A stretch of DNA of 64,000 nt, taken from positions 744,001 to 808,000 of the forward strand of contig CAWIVH010000001.1 of NCBI GenBank assembly GCA_963839475.1. Direction: 5' to 3'. This document shows positions 1-8,800 of this stretch, one piece after another. The notes under the pieces are model-generated. The model did not search any database, had not been told where the DNA came from, and was given only the letters and a program-made list of their open reading frames with translations. The position numbers and the translations under genes were made by a program. Positions within the stretch are counted from its first letter, which is position 1, and each line of letters opens with the position of its first letter. Source of the stretch: CAWIVH01 sp963839475 (GTDB lineage: Bacteria; Acidobacteriota; UBA6911).

Positions 1-388
1 TGTCCGAGCGATTGTAGTGAAACGAATTTGCCGTTCTCATGACCGTCACGGTGAGGGCATGATCATCGAGAATGGTATTGGTGAGCCTGCGCAGGGATGC
101 TTTGTCATCCTCGATAAGGGTCATGAGGCTGTTGATATGATGGGAAAATGCCGGAAGGTCGCGGTTGGTCAGAAGCTTTTGCAAATACAGCTGCACCCGC
201 TCCGCCTTCGATTGAAGGACCTCCGGCTCGGACTCCGTCGTCGTGGATGCCCTGGTATTGCCGGCTGTCCGTGGCGCCTTCGAAGCCGCCGTCTCCCTGG
301 ATGCGAGCAGTGACACTGCGGTGCCGCAATTGTTGCAGAATTTGGAATTTTCAGGAATTTCCTCGTTTCCGCACGCAGCACAATGCAT
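1..388 (-). CDS. Zinc-ribbon plus HDOD-domain protein, N-terminal part (cut by window edge)
   Basis: The frame is open from an ATG at 388 to base 1 with no stop, giving 129 codons of a truncated gene. The first 25 residues form a zinc ribbon with two CxxC pairs (MHCAACGNEE, then FCNNCGTA). A low-complexity Ser/Thr/Glu linker follows. From about residue 68 the sequence LQKLLTNRDLPAFSHHINSL, continuing to DDHALTVTVMRTANSFHYN, has the pattern of an HDOD domain (LPxxP/H, then a D..L...VL..ANS.FY motif). HDOD proteins are non-catalytic HD-fold signalling proteins, often linked to cyclic-di-GMP or chemotaxis control. The gene is divergent from ilvD, with 119 bp between the starts. The HDOD call is by motif only, and the C-terminal domains lie outside the window. 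Confidence 0.75.
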   Translation of the reverse strand, partial: MHCAACGNEEIPENSKFCNNCGTAVSLLASRETAASKAPRTAGNTRASTTTESEPEVLQSKAERVQLYLQKLLTNRDLPAFSHHINSLMTLIEDDKASLRRLTNTILDDHALTVTVMRTANSFHYNRSD

Positions 389-507
389 AGGCCCCTCAAT
401 CAATGCAGATCGGCAGATCCTGAATTATCCTTAATGCAATGACGTAGATCACGTTTAGCAGCGATTCTGGTAAGATGCTTAATACTAAGCCAAGAAAGGA
501 AATAACA

Positions 508-2187
508 GTGACTCAAAAATTGAATCGCTACAGTTCCCGCCTTACCCAGAGAAAATCACAGGCCGGGTCGCAAGCAATGCTTTATGGAACCGGTTTGACG
601 GAAGCCGACATGGAGAAAGCGCAGATCGGCATCGCCAGCATGTGGTATGAGGGAAACACATGCAACATGCACCTGCTGGACCTGGCAGCCAAAGTTGCGG
701 AAGGGGTGCGCGAAGCGGGAATGGTCCCCATGCGATTCAATACCATCGGGGTGAGTGACGGAATTTCGATGGGAACCGAAGGAATGAGCTATTCCCTCCA
801 GTCGCGTGACCTGATCGCGGATTCCATTGAAACCATGATGTCGGCCCATTGGTACGACGCCAATATTTCATTGCCCGGCTGCGATAAAAACATGCCGGGG
901 TGCATCATGGCTATGGCCCGCCTCAACCGCCCGTCGCTGATGATCTACGGCGGCACCATTCGCGCCGGCAACTACCAGGGAAAGAAACTGGATATCGTTT
1001 CCTCCTTTCAAGCCTATGGCGAATACCTCGCCGGAAAACTGGATGAGGAGGGCCTGAAAGGCGTGCTGCAACATGCCTGCCCAGGCGCGGGCGCCTGCGG
1101 CGGTATGTACACTGCCAACACCATGGCATCGGCAATCGAAGCACTCGGCATGTCATTGCCTTACAGCGCATCCATCCCGGCCACCGATCCGCTCAAGCTC
1201 GATGAGTGCCGCCGCGCAGCATTCGCGATCCGCGATCTTTTGGAAAAAGACCTCAAGCCAAGAGATATCATGACCCGGAGCGCCTTTGAAAATGCGATGG
1301 TGGTGGTAATGGCCCTGGGCGGCTCGACCAATGCCGTTCTCCACCTGATCGCCATCGCTCGCGCCGTCGGCATCCCACTGACCATTGATGATTTCCAGAA
1401 AGTCAGCGATCGCGTACCCTATCTGGCCGATCTCAAACCGAGCGGTCAATTCGTCATGGAAGATCTGCATTATGTTGGAGGCACGCCCGCAGTTATGAAA
1501 TACCTGCTGGCGGAGGGATTCCTGGACGGCAACTGCATGACCGTTACCGGCAAAACGCTGGCCGAGAACATCGCCGACCTGCCGCGGCTTGAAGAAGGCC
1601 AGGAGATCATCCACCCGGTAGATCGTCCTATCAAGGCCACGGGACACATTCAGATTCTCAGGGGCAACCTGGCGCCGGGAGGTGCCGTAGCCAAGATCAC
1701 CGGCAAGGAGGGGATGCGATTCGAGGGACCCGCGCGTGTGTTCAATTGTGAGGAGGAGGCACTAACCGCGATCGAACAGAAGCAGGTCCAGAAAGGGGAC
1801 GTCATCGTAATCCGTTATGAAGGACCCAAAGGAGGGCCCGGCATGCCGGAAATGCTGACCGTGACCTCGGTAATCATGGGCGCTGGACTCGGAAAAGACG
1901 TCGCTTTAATCACGGACGGAAGATTCTCCGGGGGCACCCATGGCTTTGTGGTCGGCCATGTCACCCCGGAGGCCCAGGATGGCGGTCCCATTGGTCTTAT
2001 CGCCAGCGGCGACCGAATTCTCCTCGATGCCGAACATAACCTCATCAGCGTGAACCTGAGCGACTCTCAGCTTGAATCGCGCAGCGCGGAATTCGTGCCG
2101 CCGCCCCTCAAGGCGCAACGGGGCACGCTCTATAAATATATCAAAAGTGTAAAATCCGCTTCTGAAGGATGCGTTACTGATGAATAG
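508..2187 (+). CDS. ilvD: Dihydroxy-acid dehydratase
   Basis: Dehydrates 2,3-dihydroxy-isovalerate and 2,3-dihydroxy-3-methylvalerate to 2-oxoacids, the third step of valine/isoleucine synthesis (cytoplasmic Fe-S enzyme). About 560 residues, normal for the short IlvD form. The conserved Fe-S and active-site cysteines are seen in EGNTCNMHLLDLA, SLPGCDKNMPGC and HACPGAGACGGMYTANTM, and the Mg-binding SDGISMGTEGMSYSL stretch is present. I chose the GTG at 508 because aaagga (495-500) is a well-spaced ribosome site. An ATG at 475 in the same frame would add 11 residues but has only a weak site. It stands alone, with no other ilv or leu genes nearby. The IlvD/Edd family also contains pentonate dehydratases, but the motifs here fit canonical IlvD. 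Confidence 0.95.
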   Translation: MTQKLNRYSSRLTQRKSQAGSQAMLYGTGLTEADMEKAQIGIASMWYEGNTCNMHLLDLAAKVAEGVREAGMVPMRFNTIGVSDGISMGTEGMSYSLQSRDLIADSIETMMSAHWYDANISLPGCDKNMPGCIMAMARLNRPSLMIYGGTIRAGNYQGKKLDIVSSFQAYGEYLAGKLDEEGLKGVLQHACPGAGACGGMYTANTMASAIEALGMSLPYSASIPATDPLKLDECRRAAFAIRDLLEKDLKPRDIMTRSAFENAMVVVMALGGSTNAVLHLIAIARAVGIPLTIDDFQKVSDRVPYLADLKPSGQFVMEDLHYVGGTPAVMKYLLAEGFLDGNCMTVTGKTLAENIADLPRLEEGQEIIHPVDRPIKATGHIQILRGNLAPGGAVAKITGKEGMRFEGPARVFNCEEEALTAIEQKQVQKGDVIVIRYEGPKGGPGMPEMLTVTSVIMGAGLGKDVALITDGRFSGGTHGFVVGHVTPEAQDGGPIGLIASGDRILLDAEHNLISVNLSDSQLESRSAEFVPPPLKAQRGTLYKYIKSVKSASEGCVTDE

Positions 2188-2192
2188 CTGCT

Positions 2193-2279
2193 GGCTTTTA
2201 GCTCTTAGCCGTCAGCTTTTAGCCCCTGATTGGAACATTTTTGGCCAAAAACTAATGGCTTGAAGCCAAGAGCTAAAAA
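2193..2279. terminator. Hairpin of TTTTAGCTCTT words between convergent genes
   Basis: The words ttttagctcttagc (2197-2210) and gccaagagctaaaa (2265-2278) form an imperfect inverted repeat around a roughly 55-nt loop. The same word recurs as cagcttttagcc in the left half. The element lies exactly between the stop of ilvD and the stop of the opposite gene, and the right arm overlaps that stop codon. It probably acts as a bidirectional terminator. It belongs to the set of word-repeat hairpins described in the findings. Confidence 0.55.
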
Positions 2280-5200
2280 TTGATGCGCAACAGCGCTTTG
2301 ATCTGCAACCGGGGGATCCTCGGATCGAGGGCCAACGGATCGGCCAAATAGGAATAGCGCCGGTCGGTCAAGTTCGTAGCCTGGATGGAAAACAATCCCC
2401 GTTTGCGGGGAAACTCATACGAAAAGGAAGCGTTGGTCGTCCAGACGCCTACGACAACAGGCGTTGTGCCTGAAATTCCGTGCTGGTTCAAATAGTTTTC
2501 CTGCAGCCCGAACGAAAACCCGCGCGGATCGATGTAATAGGTCCCGAGGATCCCTTCGTGATCATGGCGGACCCCGTAGATATCTTCGCTGTGATTGATT
2601 GAATATTCGGGGACAAAGGTCCATTTGCCAGTCAGGAATTGATTCAGGGTTATCGCGCCTCCGTAGAAGGTGCCGAAAGCTTCTTCCCTTCCCAGGTCAC
2701 CATTATCGAGGGTAACGGAAACCGGATACGTCCTCTCACGCTGGAACGCGCTTGCGCGGAGGAACGCACGGGTGCCGAATTTTTGGTCCCAACCGAAATT
2801 GTAGGAGGTGCTCGTAGTCAGTGGCGATTCATTCTGGCCCAGCAGAAAACCCTCGAGATGCGTCGGCACTACCCTTTCCTGAAAATGCGTCTGCATCGTC
2901 CGCATCGCGGCAAAACGGAATGAAGTCGAATCCGCGGCCTTGTAAAGGAAACCGGCCTGCGGATTCCATTTCCCGACGGGGAAATCGTATTCATTGATGT
3001 CGAGCTTGGTGTTGGCCCAGTCATAATTCAATCCAGCTGTGAACGACAACCTGGAGTTCAGCTCATAATCGGCCTGGCTGAAAAAGGTCTTGTAACGGAC
3101 CTTGGAGCGCTGCGATTCCTGGTCGTTGACGTTGATTTCGCTGGGATCGTAAGGGGTAGGGAAAATGAATACATCCTGCTCTCGGAGCCTGCCCTCGAAA
3201 ATGTCAAATCCATATTTAAGCCGGAGCTTGCGGATCTTTAAAAGATGAGCCGCTTGAACATCGATATCCGGATCCTGCCGCATGTGCCGGTTGTAAACCG
3301 GCACGGGACGATAGGGAGGAAGATAATACTGCCCGGCCTTGGGGTCGTTGGTAAGGTTGTCGTTCAACTGCCCGGAAACCACCACGACCAGTTCCGAACC
3401 TACGCTCAATTGCTGATGGTAGCCTATTTCAGCCCGATTCGTCCGGACGAAAGACCGTCGGGTTTCGCTGTTTTCCTCGCTCACGATGGGGCTCCCGGCC
3501 CCGTGATCTCCTTGCTGGGTCTGGTTATGAGCATAGGAGAAAAGCAGATCGCTGTGAGGTGAAAGGGCATACTTGAAGAATGCCACCCCTGTGTAATCGG
3601 TTGCATCATCGTTGACGGGCCGGAAGCCCTGGGTCTGGTTGTAGCGGAAAACCGAACTGAAGGCGTATTTCTTGCCTCCCCCAGTCGCGCTCGCGGTCGT
3701 GCCGAAGGTTTCGAAATTGCCGCCGCTTGCCTCGAGGGTTCCATATAGGCGCGGGAGCTCAAACAGGGTGGTATAGTCGTTGAAGCTGTTGAATGAATTG
3801 GCATTCACCGGCAACAGCAGGCGGGCCATGAGCAGCTCGCTTCCGGCCGCAAGAGTCCTTCCCTTGAGATTGAGAAACGTATTGGCGAGGAAGATGCGGG
3901 CGGAGCTGTTGGCCGGGTCGGATATATTGGACTGTATGGCGTGCAAATTGGCCCACTCGGAGAGGCCAAGCCGGTTGTAGGCGCCTGCGAGGTTCACGTT
4001 CCTTGTGGCGCGATCTTCATCCAAAACAAATTGGCTGCGGTAGACGGCGCGGCTATCATTGAGCCGTATCGATTCCTCGAATTCACGAATGGCGGTTCCC
4101 GGCCGGTTCAGGTCGTTATCGAATATCCCGGAATAAAGCCGGGGTGTCGGGTCTCTGGGGTCCAGGTCCTTGGCCGCATCCAGAGCCGAGAATGCCTGTG
4201 CGAATTTGCGCTGCTCGTAAAATGCCTTCCCCAGGTAGCTCTGGTAAAGCGAAATTCGGGGTTCCAGGCTCGAGGCTGCCAGGATTTCGGTGACCGCATC
4301 CGTGTAATTGCCGGTGCGCATCAGCGCAATGCCCAGTCCCAGGTGGGGTTCGCCGCGGGTGTTGTCCAGCTGAAGAGATCTATCGAATGCGAGGCGCGCC
4401 CCGGCGGTATCACCTCGGCCCAGTAGGACGAACCCGAGCGTCGAATGAGCGGCGGCTTCCTCGGGCGCCTGCGCAATCGCCCTGCGGATCACAGCCTCCG
4501 CCTTACCGCTGTTGCCGGAGCCGTATAAAAGCTTCGCATACTGGATGTCGGCCTGCAGGAAATTAGGATCCAGTTCCAGGGCCCGTTCGGCAGAGCGGGT
4601 GGCGCCTGAAAGGTCGAACATTGCCTGCTGGACCAGGCTGAGATTCAGGTGGGCCGAAGGCGATGCCGGATCTGCCTGCAGCGCTTTGTTTGCGGCGGCA
4701 AGCGCGAGATCCTTGTTGTTCTGGACCAGGTAGACGGTCGAAAGTTGACCCTGAGCCAAGGCATATGCGGGGCTGGATTCGGCAACGGATTCCAGCGCCT
4801 GGCGAGCCCCGGTCGCATCGCCGGAGACCAGGTCCAGTGTCGCCTTCTGCAGCTTCAGCCGGTCGTCGCCGCCGGGATTCTCGACAAGTTTGTAGGCATC
4901 GTTGAACTGGTTCAAACGGAAATAAGCCAAGGAAAGCCCGAGACGCGTCCTTGGAGACTGAGAAGAATCGCGGCCGAATTCCTCGATGGCCTCTTTCAGC
5001 CGATTCTGTTCGAGCAGAATCCAGCCGCGGATGGCGGAAGCTTCCGGAGCTTGGACATTCTGCAGGGTGGCCAATGCCGTGGTGGCATCTCCGGCATCAT
5101 GCTGCAGTTGGGCGCTCCGGACCGGATTTCCGGTCGACGCCGCCAGTTCGGCACGCGCCTTGTCGGGTTTGGAATAAAGAAACGGATAATCACGCCCGCT

Positions 5201-5800
5201 CACCGCGGCCGTGTAGACCAGCGTCCATTGAACGGCATCCTCGGGATTCAGGATGACGGTCTTTGTGGGAGCCTGTCCAACCCGGGCGCGGCCCTGCTCC
5301 CGTGCGTTGACCAGAACGAATCCCTGGTCGTTGCGCATGTCGACAACCCCTTCAAGGACGGTGGCGACGGTTTCCCCGTCATCCGCTACCAGGATATTGA
5401 ACTCCGTGCCTCGGATGGCGGCAGTTACGGCCGGGGTGCCCACTTGCGCATTCACCGGTTTCAGTTTGGACCGGAACCAGGCCTCGCCTTTGAGAAGGCT
5501 GAGGGAACTCTGATCCCTGGCCGCCGTGGCGGCGACCCGGGTCAGCAGGTTGCTCGCCTGGCGGACTTCGCGGATAACCATCTGGCTGTTGCTGTTCAGC
5601 TTGATTTGGGTCTCATCCGCAAGGAGGATGACTGCGCGGCTTTGCGCCCCGGTGCGAATCGACGCACCGGGGCTGAGGATCTGGTTGACTGTCGCCGGCA
5701 CCCATGGCGACATCGAAACTTCAACCGTTCCCTGCACGCTCAGAACTTTAGCGCCGACCTGCGGCCAAACCTGTGCCGGCAATAGTAAAAGAGTCAGCAA
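2273..5800 (-). CDS. FecR-TPR-outer membrane beta-barrel protein
   Basis: A three-part outer-envelope protein of about 1175 residues. After a hydrophobic leader, residues ~10-205 form a FecR-like domain (GTVEVS, IRTGAQSRAVILLADETQ, KLKPVNAQVGTPAVTAAIRG, TVLEGVVDM). Residues ~215-640 are a long TPR solenoid (repeats such as ALAAANKALQADPASPSAHL). Residues ~670-1175 alternate like an outer-membrane barrel and end in Phe (ALLRINF). No TonB box or plug domain was recognised, so it resembles TPR-porins such as PgaA in layout more than a TonB receptor. The TTG at 5800 is the first standard start, but the ribosome site AAAGGAGG (5836-5843) points to a start near 5830-5833, where only ATC codons occur (see findings). 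It lies 53-86 bp downstream of the giant repeat protein, so the two probably share a transcript and may work together. Confidence 0.75.
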   Translation of the reverse strand: MLTLLLLPAQVWPQVGAKVLSVQGTVEVSMSPWVPATVNQILSPGASIRTGAQSRAVILLADETQIKLNSNSQMVIREVRQASNLLTRVAATAARDQSSLSLLKGEAWFRSKLKPVNAQVGTPAVTAAIRGTEFNILVADDGETVATVLEGVVDMRNDQGFVLVNAREQGRARVGQAPTKTVILNPEDAVQWTLVYTAAVSGRDYPFLYSKPDKARAELAASTGNPVRSAQLQHDAGDATTALATLQNVQAPEASAIRGWILLEQNRLKEAIEEFGRDSSQSPRTRLGLSLAYFRLNQFNDAYKLVENPGGDDRLKLQKATLDLVSGDATGARQALESVAESSPAYALAQGQLSTVYLVQNNKDLALAAANKALQADPASPSAHLNLSLVQQAMFDLSGATRSAERALELDPNFLQADIQYAKLLYGSGNSGKAEAVIRRAIAQAPEEAAAHSTLGFVLLGRGDTAGARLAFDRSLQLDNTRGEPHLGLGIALMRTGNYTDAVTEILAASSLEPRISLYQSYLGKAFYEQRKFAQAFSALDAAKDLDPRDPTPRLYSGIFDNDLNRPGTAIREFEESIRLNDSRAVYRSQFVLDEDRATRNVNLAGAYNRLGLSEWANLHAIQSNISDPANSSARIFLANTFLNLKGRTLAAGSELLMARLLLPVNANSFNSFNDYTTLFELPRLYGTLEASGGNFETFGTTASATGGGKKYAFSSVFRYNQTQGFRPVNDDATDYTGVAFFKYALSPHSDLLFSYAHNQTQQGDHGAGSPIVSEENSETRRSFVRTNRAEIGYHQQLSVGSELVVVVSGQLNDNLTNDPKAGQYYLPPYRPVPVYNRHMRQDPDIDVQAAHLLKIRKLRLKYGFDIFEGRLREQDVFIFPTPYDPSEINVNDQESQRSKVRYKTFFSQADYELNSRLSFTAGLNYDWANTKLDINEYDFPVGKWNPQAGFLYKAADSTSFRFAAMRTMQTHFQERVVPTHLEGFLLGQNESPLTTSTSYNFGWDQKFGTRAFLRASAFQRERTYPVSVTLDNGDLGREEAFGTFYGGAITLNQFLTGKWTFVPEYSINHSEDIYGVRHDHEGILGTYYIDPRGFSFGLQENYLNQHGISGTTPVVVGVWTTNASFSYEFPRKRGLFSIQATNLTDRRYSYLADPLALDPRIPRLQIKALLRINF

Positions 5801-5886
5801 CAGGAGCTTCCGGACGTTTGGGAATCGGATGATCGGCCTCCTTTTGAGCCTTTGTGGTCAGGTCACCAAGAGTTTTGGCAGACCTG

Positions 5887-8800
5887 CTACTTAATCGCTT
5901 TTGACGATACCCCCGCTGAAGGCATTCGTCCCGGATTCCCGATAATTGGAGGAGGCGGTGGAAGCACCCCTGGTGCACTCACAACAGTTGCAGGAAGAAG
6001 TGCATTGATAAAGGAATTAACGCTATCGTCCAAAGATATCCATTGCCCGCTGGATGGTGTGCCGAAAACGAAAGTAAAGGAATGGACGCCCTGATCTGCC
6101 ACGGTATACGTATAGTCCGTGGGAATGTTCGTTAGGGAGCCTCCCGGATTTACCTGGGCCAGGGGGTCGCTTGATGTGATAAGCAACTTGCCGGCATAGT
6201 TTTTAACTATGTTCGAACAAGAGTCACGCAGCGTCGCCGTCACGCTTATCAACTGTCCCGCTGACACGATCGGCAGATTAGTCAACACCCCCGTGGGCCA
6301 TCCGCTCACATCCAGCGCGGAAGCAAGACCAACCTTTGGCGCGCTTTGAGAACCTTGTATGCCGGTATTGGCCAGATCATATGCAAACAAGCTCCAGGTT
6401 CCGCAGCCAAAAGTCCCTGAAACTCCGTTGAATGTGTGAACGCCATTGTCGGCGGCGCTGTAGGTGTAATCCGCAGGCAGCGTCCCGCTTCCGGAGTCCG
6501 AAGAGAAGAATCGCACAGTCCCACGGTAAGTCGTCGCCACGTTGCCGTGCAGGTCTACCGCCGTAACCGTCGGGGTATAAGGCTCTCCCGAATAGGTCGG
6601 GCTGGGCAGGCCAGTCACCTGGAGCGCAATCGCCGGTCCGGCGAGAACCGTCAGTGAAGCCGTACCGCGGACACTGCCCGAGGTTCCGGTCACCGTATAG
6701 GCCTGGGCGGTGTTGGCGGTGCACCCGGTGAGATAACAAACCCCATCGGGAAGGATGCTGAAGGTCGTGGATGCTGTGACGTCCCCGAGAGGGTTGTTAT
6801 ATGCGTCAACACCGGTGGCGGTGTAGTACTGCCAGGTTCCGCTCACCACCGACGACGTGCCCGGGCTGAGTATAAGAGAGCTCAGGGGGCCGGGATTCAC
6901 GCTTAAGGTTGCCGTAGCGGTGACGCCCTGGTTGTTCCCTGTTACGGTATGGGTTCCCACTTTCGTCGCAGTGCAGGACGATCCCGTGCAAACTCCATCC
7001 GGCGCGATGGTAAACGTGGTGCTCGCTGTGATGTCACCCAGGTTGTTTCCGAACTCATCATTCCCGGTTGCAGAGTAGATCATGGCCGAGCCCGCATTCG
7101 TGACGCTGCGCACCGGAGAAATTGCAATCGCTGCCGGAGCGCCGGGATTGACCGTGACCGTTTGGCTGCCGGAGATGATTCTATTCGTGACCGTGACCGT
7201 TTGCGCTCCCGACCGGCGGAGGATTACGCTGCCGGGGAAATGATGCACCCCTGCGTCTCCCGCTGTGAATGTGTAACCCGCAGGCAACGTCGCGGTCTGG
7301 TCCGTGGCAAAGAAAAATACCTGGCCCAGGAAATTGATATCGGTATTACCGTATTGATCTTTGGCCCATACACTTATGTTTGTGACCACACCGGCCGTGA
7401 CCGGATTAGCTATCCCGGCAACCAGGAAATTTGTCGCAGAACCCGGATTAACGGAAAGCGATGCTGTGCCTCGTCCCGCGCCATTGCTGCCGGTAACCGT
7501 ATGAACTCCCGATACTGTGGCAACGCAAGTTGCGCCGGTGCAGGATCCGTCGGGTTGCATGCTGAAGGTGGTGGTTGCTGTGACGTCACCGATCAGATTG
7601 CTGTAAATGTCATAGCCCGTCGCGGTAAAGGATTGGCTCGATCCGGCGACCAGTGTTGCACCGGCCGGGGACAACACCAGGGTGTTCACAGGCCCCGGAG
7701 TAACCGTGAGACTCGTGGTTGCCGTGACGCCCCTGTTCGTGCCGCTTACAGTATGCACTCCTATTACGGTGGCGACACACGAAGCTCCCGAGCAGCTGCC
7801 GTCCGGCGAAATGGAGAATGTAGTGCTCGGGGTTAGGTTGCCCAGATCGTTGCCAAACTGGTCCGTTCCGGTTGCAGAGTAAACCACCGCTACCCCCGCC
7901 ACCGTGGTTGTTCGGGCGGGGGAAAGGACCAATGTAGCCACGGGTCCAGGATTGACGGTCACCGTCTGGCTGCCGGAGATGGATCCGCTGGTCGCCGTGA
8001 CGGTCTGAGATCCCGCACGCCGAAGGATTACACCGCGGGAGAAAGAATGCACGCCGGCATCGGCGGCGGTGAAGGTGTAACCGGCGGGCAAAGTCGCCGT
8101 CTGATCCGTGGAAGTGAAGATTACTTGTCCGCGGAAATTGACGTCCGTATTGCCGAACTGGTCTTTTGCCGTCAGGTCCGCGTTCGAAGCAACTCCGGCC
8201 GTCACAGGATTGGCAATCCCGGACAGAAGCAATACAGTTGCGGAAGCCGAAGTGACCGTTATATTTGCGCTGCCGGTCAGGGCGCTGTTGGCGATATCGG
8301 TGGCCGAGAGGGATTGGCTGCCCGCCGTTCGCAGAGTTGCGCCTCCTGTGAAACTGTGCGTCCCGCCATCGGCTTGTGTAAAGGTGTAATCGGCCGGAAG
8401 ACTAGCTTGCGCATCGCTCGAAGCAAAATGCACGGTGCCCGCGTAGGAAGCTGCGAAGTTGCCGTAGGCGTCCAGGGCCGATACGGTCATGGAAACTTGC
8501 CCTCCAGCTATGATGGAGGTGGGAGCCGCATTAAACCTGATACTGGCCGCCGAGCCGGAAATGACGTTCACGGTACCACTGGCGGTCAGGATCAAGGAGC
8601 CGTTTGGTTCGACCGGCCGCGCCGGGACGATAGCGGTTACCGTGACGGATTGTGAGCCAGCGGTCCGCAAATTGATCGCGAAGGTTTTGCTGCTGCCATC
8701 AGCCGCCGTGAATGTGTAGTTCGCAGGCAAAATCGCCTGCGGATCGGAAGAAGCGAACTGCACCGTGGCGAGGAAACCTGTGGCTTTGTTTCCGTACTGG

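Noticed and set aside
475..2187. IlvD-family gene as the missing pentonate dehydratase of the sugar cluster
   Set aside because: Its motifs (HACPGAGACGGMYTANTM, SDGISMGTEGMSYSL) and length fit canonical IlvD, and it is far from the sugar genes.
4649..5785. 378-codon open frame opposite the FecR-TPR-barrel gene
   Set aside because: It is the antisense shadow of a well-supported gene; there is no ribosome site and no family pattern.
6949..7836. 295-codon open frame opposite the Ig repeats
   Set aside because: It mirrors the repetitive codon structure of the sense gene; no recognisable domain.
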